Positions 8,570 to 16,021 of a stretch of DNA of 64,000 bases are shown here, piece by piece. The notes under the pieces are model-generated. The model ran no database searches. It was not told the DNA's origin and saw only the letters and a list, made by a program, of their open reading frames with translations. The stretch's first letter is position 1, and the number at the start of each line of letters is the position of its first letter. This DNA is from JAEUJM01 sp044221555. Lineage in GTDB: Bacteria > Actinomycetota > Acidimicrobiia > Acidimicrobiales > DATDAH01. Position numbers and translations under genes: made by a program. The stretch covers positions 101,809 to 165,808 of the forward strand of contig JBGAOY010000011.1 in NCBI GenBank assembly GCA_044221555.1. Direction: 5' to 3'.

Positions 8570-9402
8570 CCGCAGCCGCGGTGCCCGCGGGCGGAGGGCA
8601 CACCACGGCGACGGACGCAGACCACACCGCTCCGGGGGGCACCGTCGTCGGGGTGGCCCGGGGCCTGGCCCAGCGCAGCCTGGTGAACATCATCCGCACG
8701 CCCTCGGCCGTGGTGCCCACCATCGCGATGCCGCTGTTCTTCATCGTGGCGTTCAGCGGGGCGTTCAGCGCGCTCACCGAGATCCCCGGGTTCCCCACCG
8801 ACAACGCGCTCAACTGGTTCATGCCGTGGGCGATCATGCAGGGCGCCGCCTTCGCGGGCATGGGCATCTGCTTCGGTGTGGCCCGCGACCTCGAGAACGG
8901 CTTCTACGACCGCCTGCTCATGGCGCCCACGCACCGGTCGGGGCTCATTCTCGGGCCGTTGGCGGCCGCCGTCGTCCGGGTGCTTCTGCCGGTCACCACC
9001 GTGTCGGCGGTGGGCTTCATCGCCGGCGCCCGGCTCACCGACGGTCTGTTCGGGATGGTGACGCTGGTCGTGGCCGCCGAGGGCTTCGCCCTGGTCGCCG
9101 GCCTCTGGGGCCTGGGCGTCGTCTACCGGGTGCGCAACCAGAAGTCGAGTGCCCTGATCCAGGTGGGCATCTTCGTGACGATGTTCCTCTCGATCGGCCA
9201 GGCGCCGGTGGCGCTGATGGAGGGATGGCTCAGCCACGTGGCCCGCCTGAACCCGTTGACCTACGTGCTGAACATGGCCAGGGCGGGGTTCCTGGGGCCG
9301 ATCACCTGGGGGGTGATCTGGCCCGGCCTGCTGTCCATCGCCGGTGGCCTGGTGGTGTTCGGCGCCTGGGCGGCCACCGGTTTCCGCCGCATGGTCCACT
9401 GA
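8566..9402 (+). CDS. ABC-2 type transporter permease, second subunit
   Basis: A 278-residue paralogue of the preceding permease, with DLENGFYDRLLMAPTHRSGLILG aligning to DIENGFFERLLASPVARPAILIG in its neighbour. The GTG overlaps the upstream TGA, implying coupled synthesis of a heterodimer. The first 25 residues are hydrophilic and the rest is membrane-embedded. Function as the export channel for the DrrA-like ATPase is inferred from the operon. Confidence 0.86.
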   Translation: MTAAAVPAGGGHTTATDADHTAPGGTVVGVARGLAQRSLVNIIRTPSAVVPTIAMPLFFIVAFSGAFSALTEIPGFPTDNALNWFMPWAIMQGAAFAGMGICFGVARDLENGFYDRLLMAPTHRSGLILGPLAAAVVRVLLPVTTVSAVGFIAGARLTDGLFGMVTLVVAAEGFALVAGLWGLGVVYRVRNQKSSALIQVGIFVTMFLSIGQAPVALMEGWLSHVARLNPLTYVLNMARAGFLGPITWGVIWPGLLSIAGGLVVFGAWAATGFRRMVH

Positions 9403-9421
9403 CCTGACAGGATCTGTGCCC

Positions 9422-9946
9422 ATGCAGGTGACGATGACGGTGAACGGCGTCGAGCAGCGCCACGAGGTCGAGCCTCGCCTGCTCCTGGTGCAGTACCTCC
9501 GCGAGGTGCTGGGACTGACGGGCACGAACGTGGGCTGCGACACGTCGTCGTGCGGCGCCTGCACCGTGCTGCTCGACGGCGAGTCGGTGAAGTCGTGCAC
9601 GGTGCTGGCCGTGCAGGCCGACGAGGCGGCCATCACCACCATCGAGGGACTGGCCCCCTCGAGCGGGCAACTGCACCCGATGCAACAGGCCTTCCAGGAG
9701 CAGCACGGGCTGCAGTGCGGGTACTGCACGCCGGGGATGGTGCTGGCCGCGGTGTCGTTGCTGGCGGAGGTGCCCCGGCCGACCGAGCGCGAGGTGCGCG
9801 AAGGCCTCGAGGGCAACCTCTGTCGCTGCACCGGCTACCACAACATCGTCAAGGCTGTGCTGGCCGCCTCGGGCCAGTCCGTCGCGCTGGTGGGGGCCGG
9901 CCCCGCGCCGCCCGATGCCGCCGCCGAGGCGGGGGGCGGCGTATGA
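9422..9946 (+). CDS. (2Fe-2S) subunit of a molybdenum hydroxylase, CoxS-like
   Basis: A 174-residue iron-sulfur subunit of the xanthine oxidase/CO dehydrogenase family. The plant-ferredoxin-type cluster is ligated by Cys39, Cys44, Cys47 and Cys59 (GCDTSSCGACTV). The C-terminal four-helix cluster is ligated by QCGYC and CRC, about residues 100-137. It passes electrons from the molybdenum site to FAD. The next gene, which it overlaps by four bases, is the FAD subunit. No gene for the catalytic molybdopterin subunit is present nearby. CAGGAT 8 nt before the ATG may be the -10. Confidence 0.9.
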   Translation: MQVTMTVNGVEQRHEVEPRLLLVQYLREVLGLTGTNVGCDTSSCGACTVLLDGESVKSCTVLAVQADEAAITTIEGLAPSSGQLHPMQQAFQEQHGLQCGYCTPGMVLAAVSLLAEVPRPTEREVREGLEGNLCRCTGYHNIVKAVLAASGQSVALVGAGPAPPDAAAEAGGGV

Positions 9947-10779
9947 TCCCGGTCGCGTTCGAGTACGAGCGGGCGGCCACGGTGGAGGCGGCGCTCGACC
10001 TGCTCGGTGAGCACGGCGACGAGGCCAAGCTGATCGCCGGCGGCCATTCGCTGCTGCCACTGATGAAGCTGCGGTTGGCCGCTCCCGCGGTGCTGATCGA
10101 CATTGCGCGGGTGGCCGGGCTGAGCTACATCCGCGAAGACGGCGACGAGATCGCGATCGGCGCGCTCACCCGCCACCACGACGTGAACACCAGCCCGTTG
10201 CTGGCCCGTGAGGTGCCGCTGCTGGCCCACGCCGCCGGTCAGGTCGGCGACCCCCAGGTGCGTCACCGCGGCACGCTGGGCGGCTCGTTGGTGCACGGCG
10301 ACCCGGCCTCCGATCTGCCCGCGGTCCTGCTGGCGCTGGGCGGCAGCGTGGTGGTGGTCGGCCCGGGCGGTGAGCGCCGCATCCAGGCATCCGACCTCTT
10401 CACGGGATTCCTCGAGACCGCCGTCGGTGAGGACGAGCTGCTCACCGAGGTGCGGGTGCCCCGGGTGCCCGGCATCGGCTGGTCGTTCCAGAAGTTCACC
10501 CAGCGGGCGGGCGACTGGGCCATCGTGGGCGTGGCCGCCCTCGCCGGCGGCGCCGACGCGCCCGTCCCGCCCGGCGTGGCCCTGGTGAACATGGGCGCCA
10601 CGCCCCTGCGGGCCGGGGCGGTCGAACAGGCGTTGCGCGACGGTGGCGACGCGGCCGAGGCGTCCGCGGTCGCGGCCGAGGGCACCGAGCCGCCGGCCGA
10701 CCTGCACGCCAGCGTCGAGTTCCGCGAGCACCTGGCCCGGGTGCTGGTCCGCCGCGCGCTGGTCGAGGCGGGACGCTGA
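9943..10779 (+). CDS. FAD-binding subunit of a molybdenum hydroxylase, CoxM-like
   Basis: The 278-residue FAD subunit partners the upstream Fe-S protein. The FAD-binding loops AGGHSLLPLMKLR (about residues 26-38) and TLGGSLVHGDPASD (about 107-120) are intact, followed by the CO dehydrogenase flavoprotein C-terminal domain. The ATG overlaps the previous stop. In complete operons a large subunit of about 780 residues adjoins; here the frame ends in an octamer repeat array and convergent genes follow. The complex must use a large subunit encoded elsewhere or be an orphan electron-transfer pair. Confidence 0.88.
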   Translation: MIPVAFEYERAATVEAALDLLGEHGDEAKLIAGGHSLLPLMKLRLAAPAVLIDIARVAGLSYIREDGDEIAIGALTRHHDVNTSPLLAREVPLLAHAAGQVGDPQVRHRGTLGGSLVHGDPASDLPAVLLALGGSVVVVGPGGERRIQASDLFTGFLETAVGEDELLTEVRVPRVPGIGWSFQKFTQRAGDWAIVGVAALAGGADAPVPPGVALVNMGATPLRAGAVEQALRDGGDAAEASAVAAEGTEPPADLHASVEFREHLARVLVRRALVEAGR

Positions 10780-10780
10780 C

Positions 10781-10836
10781 GCCGCACCGCCGCACCGCCG
10801 CACCGCCGCACCGCCGCACCGCCGCACCGCCGCGCC
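10781..10836. repeat. Octamer tandem repeat GCCGCACC
   Basis: Six perfect copies and one imperfect copy of GCCGCACC start 1 bp after the stop codon of the FAD-subunit gene. They occupy a gap between convergent genes. This may be a slipped-strand minisatellite left by a rearrangement, or part of the 3' untranslated region. Confidence 0.9.
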
Positions 10837-10915
10837 GGCACGCCTGAGCGCCGGCGTCCTGACCCTCTGACTGCCTGACCCCGGGACAGGGGGCCGCGCC
10901 GAGGTCAGACACCCA

Positions 10916-11224
10916 TTAGTCGGTGGTGCCGTCGACCTCGTACTGGAGGGCGGCGCGCTGGGCCAGGATGGGCTTGATCAGGGCGGTGATGATGTGCTGG
11001 TGGGTGGGGTGGTCGCGGTAGGCCTCGTAGTCGGCGACGGACGCGAAGTCGGCGATCACCGAGAGGCTGGCGTTGCCCTCGGCTAGCCCCAGGTCGGTGC
11101 CCAACCGGTAGCGGGCGATCTGCGGGATCTCGTCGGGCAACGCCGTCAGCGCCGCCAGCACCGCGCCGTGCTGCGCGGGCGTGGCCTCGACCGTCCAGCG
11201 CAGCAACACCACGTGGCGGATCAC
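10916..11224 (-). CDS. Dabb-family stress-responsive barrel protein
   Basis: A 102-residue protein of the Dabb (dimeric alpha/beta barrel) family. VIRHVVLLRW at the start and YRLGTDLG/ADFASVADYEAYRDHPTHQ in the middle are the usual conserved strings. Members dimerise and include small enzymes and stress proteins of unknown reaction. Its GTG overlaps the stop of the SDR gene by four bases, so both come from one transcript. Confidence 0.85.
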   Translation of the reverse strand: MIRHVVLLRWTVEATPAQHGAVLAALTALPDEIPQIARYRLGTDLGLAEGNASLSVIADFASVADYEAYRDHPTHQHIITALIKPILAQRAALQYEVDGTTD

Positions 11225-11964
11225 TGGAGGGCCCCCACGACGCCGCCCTCGATGGGGATGGCCGAGCCGGTGATGAACCGGGCCTGCTCGCCACACAGGA
11301 ACGCGACCAGGGCTCCGAAGTCGTCGGGATCGCCCACGAACCCGACCGGGATCTGGCCCGCCAGCGTGTCGAGGTCGGTGCCCAGGTGGGCGAGGCGGTC
11401 GGTGGCGTGCATGCCGGGCTGCACCGAGTTGACGGTGACACCGTCGCCCGCCACCTCCTGGGCCAGCACCTTCAAGAAGGCGGTGGCGCCGGCCCGCGCC
11501 GTGCTGGACGCGATGAGCCGCCCGATGGGCTGGCGGGCCCCCACCGAGGTGATGGCCACCACCCGCCCCCACCCGCGTTCCTGCATGGCGGGCACGGCGG
11601 CCTGGCACAGCGCCACGGTGGACAGGAGGTTGAGGCGGAGGGCCTCCTCGTAGGCGGCGAGGTCGGTGGAGGCGAACGTGCCTCCGGGTGGCCCGCCCGC
11701 GTTGGCCACCAGGATGTCGACCCGGCCGAGTCGCTCGGACGCCTCGCCGATGAAGGCCGTGGCCTCGTCGGGCACGCTCACGTCGGCCACGATGGTGACG
11801 GGGTCGCCCTCGACGGTGGCCGCCGCCCGGGCCAGTCGATCGGCGTTGCGGCCACAGATGGCCACTCTGGCCCCCTCGGCCGCCAGCGCCCGGGCGCTGG
11901 CCAGGCCGAGGCCCGACGAGGCCGCGGCAACGGCGGCGGTGCGCCCGCGCAGTCCGAGATCCAT
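11221..11964 (-). CDS. SDR-family oxidoreductase with atypical active site
   Basis: A 247-residue short-chain dehydrogenase/reductase fold. The cofactor loop appears as AAASSGLGLASARAL near residue 12 and NAG (VANAGG) near residue 85. The canonical YxxxK is not found: the aligned segment reads LIASSTARAGATAF, with Ser and Arg where Tyr and Lys usually stand. A subset of SDRs has this S..R pattern, so it may act differently or bind without catalysis. The minus-strand TACGGT lies 7 nt before the ATG, giving a leaderless start. It is first in a two-gene operon with the Dabb gene. Confidence 0.85.
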   Translation of the reverse strand: MDLGLRGRTAAVAAASSGLGLASARALAAEGARVAICGRNADRLARAAATVEGDPVTIVADVSVPDEATAFIGEASERLGRVDILVANAGGPPGGTFASTDLAAYEEALRLNLLSTVALCQAAVPAMQERGWGRVVAITSVGARQPIGRLIASSTARAGATAFLKVLAQEVAGDGVTVNSVQPGMHATDRLAHLGTDLDTLAGQIPVGFVGDPDDFGALVAFLCGEQARFITGSAIPIEGGVVGALQ

Positions 11965-11971
11965 GGCCCAG

Positions 11972-11981
11972 ACCGTACCCT
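11972..11981. promoter_or_regulatory. Overlapping divergent -10 elements
   Basis: The 24-bp gap between two divergent ATGs carries ACCGTACCCT. Read leftward it gives TACGGT, 7 nt before the SDR ATG. Read rightward it gives TACCCT, 7 nt before the DUF1707 ATG. The two hexamers share the central TA. Both genes would be leaderless, and RNA polymerase could serve only one direction at a time. Confidence 0.65.
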
Positions 11982-11988
11982 TGGCGGC

Positions 11989-12540
11989 ATGCCCGCCCCC
12001 GACGAGCTCATCGGCGACCTCGAGCGCCAGCACGAGATCGAGCGGCTCCGGCAGTGCACCTCGGACGGTCGGCTCACCCTCGACGAGTTCGCCGAGCGGG
12101 TCAGCGAGGTGTACGCCGCTCGCACGGTCGCCGAGCTCAGCCGACCCACGGCCGACCTGCCCGCACTCGTCCTGCCGCCGCCGCTGCCGGCCCGGACCAC
12201 CGCGGTGGGGGTCCTGAGCGGCGCCCGCCGGTGTGGCCGCTGGCGCCCGGCCCGCACCTTCGATGCCGTGGCCGTCTTCGGCAGCGCCCAGATCGACCTG
12301 TGTGACGCCCAGGTCGACGGCGACCTCGACATCCGGGCCTGGGCCGTGTTCGGCGGCGTCGAGGTGCTCGTGCCCGAGGGCGTGCACGTCGAGTTGGGCG
12401 GGTTCGCGGTGCTCGGCGGCCGCGACTACCGGGTACGCACGGCGCCGCTGCGACCCGGCGTGCCGGTGGTGCGGGTGCACTGCCGTGCGGTGCTCGGTGG
12501 GGTCACCGTGCGCACCAAGCGCTTCAGCGCTCGCCGTTGA
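11989..12540 (+). CDS. DUF1707 SHOCT-like domain protein
   Basis: A 183-residue protein. Residues about 1-55 are the DUF1707 domain, with the usual GRLTLDEFAERVSEVYAARTVAEL string and DLP ending. Residues about 85-175 resemble the LiaF/DUF2154 beta-helix (VFGSAQIDLCD, VFGGVEVLVPEGVHVE). No membrane helix is seen, which makes it a cytoplasmic form. Similar actinobacterial proteins are linked to envelope stress; that role here is inference. TACCCT 7 nt before the ATG implies leaderless translation. Confidence 0.82.
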   Translation: MPAPDELIGDLERQHEIERLRQCTSDGRLTLDEFAERVSEVYAARTVAELSRPTADLPALVLPPPLPARTTAVGVLSGARRCGRWRPARTFDAVAVFGSAQIDLCDAQVDGDLDIRAWAVFGGVEVLVPEGVHVELGGFAVLGGRDYRVRTAPLRPGVPVVRVHCRAVLGGVTVRTKRFSARR

Positions 12541-13127
12541 CGACCGTGGCTCCCGTCGGCGCCGACGCGCCCACGACCGCAGCCGTCGTGCTGGCCGCCG
12601 GCACGGGCTCGCGGTTCGCCGGCGGTACCCCGAAGTTGCTCGCGCCCTTCCGGGGCCGTCCCCTCGCGGCCTGGGCGCTCGAGTCGGCCGCTGCGGCGGC
12701 GCTGGACGAGCTGATCGTGGTGGTGGGCCACACCGATCTCGGCCCGCTGCTTCCCGAGGGGGCCCACGTCGTGGCCAACCCACGGCCTGAGGCGGGCCAG
12801 GCCACCTCACTGGCGTGCGCGATCGATGCCGTGGCCGGGTCGGGCCATGGTGCGGTCGTGGTGGGCCTGGCCGACCAGCCCGGCGTCCCGGCCGAGGCGT
12901 GGCGACTGGTCGCCGCGTGTGTGGCCCCCGTGGCCACCGCGGTCTTCGGGGGGCGACGCTGCCCGCCGGTCCGGTTGGACCGGTCGATCTGGCCGCTGCT
13001 GCCCCGCAGCGGCGACGAGGGCGCCCGGCGGTTGATGCGAGAGCGGCCCGATCTGGTGGCGGAGGTACCGTGCCCAGGCGACCCGGGCGACGTGGACACG
13101 GTGGAGGACCTCGAACGATGGAGCTGA
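12537..13127 (+). CDS. MocA-like molybdenum-cofactor cytidylyltransferase
   Basis: A 196-residue nucleotidyltransferase of the MobA-like NTP-transferase family. The nucleotide loop VVLAAGTGSRFAGGTPKLLAPFRG, the central GLADQPGV and the late RSGDEGARRLM match MocA, which attaches CMP to molybdopterin for molybdenum hydroxylases. That fits the hydroxylase subunits 2 kb upstream. The TTG overlaps the upstream TGA; GTG 12546 is an alternative start. The specific nucleotide (CTP versus GTP) is inferred. Confidence 0.8.
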   Translation: MTTVAPVGADAPTTAAVVLAAGTGSRFAGGTPKLLAPFRGRPLAAWALESAAAAALDELIVVVGHTDLGPLLPEGAHVVANPRPEAGQATSLACAIDAVAGSGHGAVVVGLADQPGVPAEAWRLVAACVAPVATAVFGGRRCPPVRLDRSIWPLLPRSGDEGARRLMRERPDLVAEVPCPGDPGDVDTVEDLERWS

Positions 13128-13684
13128 CCGACCAGCCGGCCACGGCGACCGTCGCCGACCTCCTGGGTCGGGAGCCGCAGGGCGCGTACGAGGTGGTCGT
13201 CACCGACGCGTCGGGCGCGCCGGTCGTCATCCGCAACGCCCCGCTGCTCGACGACGGCACCCCGATGCCGACCCGCTACTGGCTGGTGGGCGCCCGTGCG
13301 CGCGTCGCGATCGGGCGGATCGAGGCCGACCGCGGCGTTCGCCGGGCCGAGGCCGAGGTCGACCCGGCCGCCCTCGCCGACGCCCACGACCGCTACGCGG
13401 CCGAGCGTGACGCGGCGCTGCCTGCCGACCACCGGGGCCCCCGGCCCTCCGGTGGGGTCGGAGGCACCCGTACGGGGGTCAAGTGCCTGCACGCCCACTA
13501 CGCCTGGTACCTCGCCGGCGGCGACGACCCGGTCGGCCGCTGGGTGGCCGCCCACCTCGCCGACGCCGCCGATGTTGCAGTCGGGGCACAGGCGCCGAGC
13601 GGGGCGACGTGGCGGAGCGGAGCGAAGCCGCTCGAGCGCGAACCGGATGCCGAAGGCGCTCCGACGAAGGAGGAGCCAGTGTGA
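13118..13684 (+). CDS. DUF501 protein with repeat-derived C-terminus
   Basis: DUF501 proteins (about 150-170 residues, function unknown) sit beside ppx and eno in actinobacteria. Here the conserved core (LLGREPQGAYEVVV to GTRTGVKCLHAHYAWYLAGGDDPVGRWVA) ends near residue 150. The last 30 or so residues, from about GAQAPSGATW, are translated from the first unit of the DNA repeat array downstream, so the natural C-terminus has been replaced or extended. The start overlaps the MocA-like gene by 10 bases. Confidence 0.85.
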   Translation: MELTDQPATATVADLLGREPQGAYEVVVTDASGAPVVIRNAPLLDDGTPMPTRYWLVGARARVAIGRIEADRGVRRAEAEVDPAALADAHDRYAAERDAALPADHRGPRPSGGVGGTRTGVKCLHAHYAWYLAGGDDPVGRWVAAHLADAADVAVGAQAPSGATWRSGAKPLEREPDAEGAPTKEEPV

Positions 13685-13932
13685 TGCGGAGCGGAGCGGA
13701 GCCGCTCGAGCGCGAACCGGATGCCGAAGGCGCTCCTGCCGCAGTTGGCGCAGACGCCCGGCCCGGGGCGACGTGGCGGAGCGGAGCGGAGCCGCTCGAG
13801 CGCGAACCGGATGCCGAAGGCGCTCCCGCCGTGGGTGGCGCAGACGCCCGACCCGGGGCGACGTGGCGGAGCGGAGCGGAGCCGCTCGAGCGCGAACCGG
13901 ATGCCGAAGGCGCTCCGACGAAGGAGGAGCCA
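13601..13932. repeat. Four-unit repeat array carrying the ppx ribosome-binding site
   Basis: A core of about 60 bp (GCGGAGCGGAGC, CGCTCGAGCGCG, CCGGATGCCGAAGGCGC) recurs with cores at 13613, 13687, 13777 and 13867, i.e. spacings of 74, 90 and 90 bp. Units 1 and 4 end in CGACGAAGGAGGAGCCA. After unit 4 this provides the Shine-Dalgarno of ppx; after unit 1 it is followed by GTGTGATG. This suggests that a leader ending at the ppx start was tandemly duplicated. A 25-bp piece recurs at 45027-45051 in inverse orientation. Confidence 0.85.
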
Positions 13933-13934
13933 AT

Positions 13935-14840
13935 GTGGAAGTGAACGCGGCCATCGATTGCGGCACCAATTCCACGCGGCTCCTCGTGAGCGAGGGCGGC
14001 AGCCGGCCCGTCGAGCGCCTGATGGAGATCACCCGGCTCGGGCAGGGGGTCGACGCCACCGGTGCGCTGGCGCCGGACGCCATCGCCCGCACCGTGGACA
14101 CCCTCGGCCGGTACCGGCAGGTGATGGACCGCCACGGGGTGACGCGCGTGCGCATCACAGCCACCTCGGCGGCACGCGACGCCGCGAACCGCGATGCGTT
14201 CTTCGATGCCGCCGAGGCCATCGTGGGTGCCCGCCCCGAGTTGCTCACGGGCGCGCAGGAGGCCGAGTTGTCCTTCCAAGGGGCCACCGCGGAGCTCGAT
14301 CCGGCCGACGGGCCCTTCCTGGTGGCGGACATCGGAGGGGGATCCTCGGAGTTCGCGGTGGGGTCGTCCCGATGCGAGGCCGCGCTGTCGCTCGACATGG
14401 GCTGTGTCCGTCTCACCGAGAAGTACCTGCACACCGACCCGCCCACCGCCTACGAGCTCAGTGCCTGCCTGTCGGTGGTGGGCGCGCACCTCGACGACCT
14501 CGAGCGCGAGATCCCTGATGTGCGCTCGGTGCGCCGGTTCGTGGGTCTGGCGGGGACGGTCACGACGGTCGCCGCGGTCGAGCAGGGCCTCGTCAGCTAC
14601 GACCGCGACGCCATCCACCACTTCACCCTCACGCGCGACGCCGCCGAGGACGTGTTCCGCACGCTGGCCACCGAGACCGTGGCGCAGCGCCGCGAGAATC
14701 CGGGCATGGAGGCGCAGCGCGCCGATGTGATCGTCGGCGGATGCTGCGTGCTGGTGGCGGTGATGCGCCGGTTCGGCTTCGACGAGTGCCTGGTGTCGGA
14801 GGCCGACATCCTCGACGGCCTCGTCCTGAGCTTACGATGA
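13935..14840 (+). CDS. ppx: Ppx/GppA-family exopolyphosphatase
   Basis: A 301-residue member of the Ppx/GppA family, which releases phosphate from polyphosphate ends or hydrolyses pppGpp. The ASKHA-fold phosphate loops are AAIDCGTNSTRLLV at the start and VADIGGGSSEF near residue 130. It is the short single-module form common in actinobacteria. GTG 13935 was chosen because AAGGAGG ends 7 nt upstream. That ribosome-binding site lies inside the repeat array, so expression may depend on the array. Neighbouring DUF501 supports the call. Confidence 0.92.
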   Translation: MEVNAAIDCGTNSTRLLVSEGGSRPVERLMEITRLGQGVDATGALAPDAIARTVDTLGRYRQVMDRHGVTRVRITATSAARDAANRDAFFDAAEAIVGARPELLTGAQEAELSFQGATAELDPADGPFLVADIGGGSSEFAVGSSRCEAALSLDMGCVRLTEKYLHTDPPTAYELSACLSVVGAHLDDLEREIPDVRSVRRFVGLAGTVTTVAAVEQGLVSYDRDAIHHFTLTRDAAEDVFRTLATETVAQRRENPGMEAQRADVIVGGCCVLVAVMRRFGFDECLVSEADILDGLVLSLR

Positions 14841-14930
14841 GGCGATGAGCGCAGGAGAGCCCGCCTCCCGGTCGGTGCACGACCTGCGTGGACGAACCGA
14901 CGACGGGCGATGCAGCGGAGAGCGGGCGAG

Positions 14931-15326
14931 ATGACCAGACCGACGGAGCCGGCGACCCGACACCGGGCGGTGGTCTACCGGATCGACCCCTGGTCGGTGG
15001 CCAAGGTGTCGCTGCCGTTCTACCTGTGCGCCCTGGCCACGGTGGTCGGCCTGCTGGTGCTGCTCTGGGCGGCGCTGGTGGGCTCGGGCTCGGTCGGCGA
15101 CTTCGAGAAGTTCGTGGAGGACACCGGCTACCGCAACTTCGAGTTCGTGCCCGCGCAGATGCTCGCGGGCCTCCAGCGGGTGGCCCTGATCCTGCTGGTG
15201 GTGGGAACGGCGTTCAACGTGGTGGCCGTCGTCATCTTCAACCTGCTCAGTGCGATGTTGGGTGGCCTGCAGGTGGAGACCGTCGACAAGCCCACGCGCC
15301 GCCAGCGTCGCCGTGCGGCGCGCTGA
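14931..15326 (+). CDS. DUF3566 membrane protein
   Basis: A 131-residue protein with two transmembrane helices (about residues 25-50 and 80-105). The AVVYRIDPWSVAKVSLPFYLC opening is the hallmark of DUF3566, a family often found beside gyrA in actinobacteria and of unknown role. It ends in a basic tail (TRRQRRRAAR). GGAG lies 10 nt upstream of ATG 14931; ATG 14910 is an in-frame alternative. Confidence 0.87.
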   Translation: MTRPTEPATRHRAVVYRIDPWSVAKVSLPFYLCALATVVGLLVLLWAALVGSGSVGDFEKFVEDTGYRNFEFVPAQMLAGLQRVALILLVVGTAFNVVAVVIFNLLSAMLGGLQVETVDKPTRRQRRRAAR

Positions 15327-15357
15327 GGGTGGTCGCCTGCGGGGGCGCGACAGCGCC

Positions 15358-15948
15358 ATGACCACGGTCATCGCTCGGCGCATCGTGCTGCGCCCCCTCC
15401 GGGCCAACGACTTCTCGGCGTGGCGCGAGGTCCGTCAGCGCAACGTCGACTGGCTGACGAAGTGGGAGCCCCAGCGGGTGCCCGGCCAGCCCGACACCAC
15501 CCGCGACCGCGACGCCTTCCTGGTGCGGTGCAGTGCCCGGGAGCGCGAGCGCCAACTGGGCACCGGGTACGGGTTCGGCATCTTCGTCGACGGGGTGTTC
15601 GCCGGCGAGATCAACCTCAACGCGGTGCAGCGGGGCCCGTTCCAGAGCGCCTACGTGGGGTACTGGATCGACGAGCGCCATGCCGGCAAGGGGTACGTGC
15701 CCGAGGCGGTGGTGGCCCTCGCCAAGTTCGTCTTCGAGGACCTGCACCTGCACCGCCTGCAGATCGCCATCATCCCCCGCAACGCCGCCAGCCGACGAGT
15801 GGTCGAGAAGCTGGGCCTCCGCGAGGAGGGCATCGCGTTGCGCTACCTGGAGATCAACGGCACCTGGGAGGACCACGTCCGCTACGCGCTCACCCGTGAG
15901 GAGTGGGAGCAGCGCCGTGAGGAGCTCCTGCGGGAGTGGATCATCTGA
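15358..15948 (+). CDS. GNAT N-acetyltransferase, RimJ/RimL-like
   Basis: A 196-residue GNAT enzyme. RIVLRPLRANDFSAW at the start, YVGYWIDERHAGKGYVPEAV (acetyl-CoA loop near residue 100-120) and IPRNAASRRVVEKLGLREEG match ribosomal-protein alanine acetyltransferases. It would transfer acetyl to an amino group; the substrate may be a ribosomal protein N-terminus but is not proven. It starts 31 bp after the DUF3566 gene. Confidence 0.87.
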   Translation: MTTVIARRIVLRPLRANDFSAWREVRQRNVDWLTKWEPQRVPGQPDTTRDRDAFLVRCSARERERQLGTGYGFGIFVDGVFAGEINLNAVQRGPFQSAYVGYWIDERHAGKGYVPEAVVALAKFVFEDLHLHRLQIAIIPRNAASRRVVEKLGLREEGIALRYLEINGTWEDHVRYALTREEWEQRREELLREWII

Positions 15949-15982
15949 GCGGTCCGCCGGTGGTCCCGCGCCGCTCAGCGGT

Positions 15983-16003
15983 GCGGTGGCCGCCGGCCAC
16001 CGC
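15983..16003. terminator. Perfect GC hairpin between convergent genes
   Basis: GCGGTGGCC and GGCCACCGC are perfectly complementary around a 3-nt loop. The hairpin lies midway between the stops of the acetyltransferase and the enoyl-CoA hydratase and could terminate both. There is no T-run. Confidence 0.6.
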
Positions 16004-16021
16004 CGGCCCCGGCGCCACCGA

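Noticed and set aside
13601..13932. Possible CRISPR array
   Set aside because: Intervening sequences are themselves similar and the spacing is uneven (74, 90, 90 bp).
13479..14621. A repeat-containing frame on the minus strand over ppx
   Set aside because: ppx has intact motifs on the other strand, and the repeats are DNA-level units readable in several frames.
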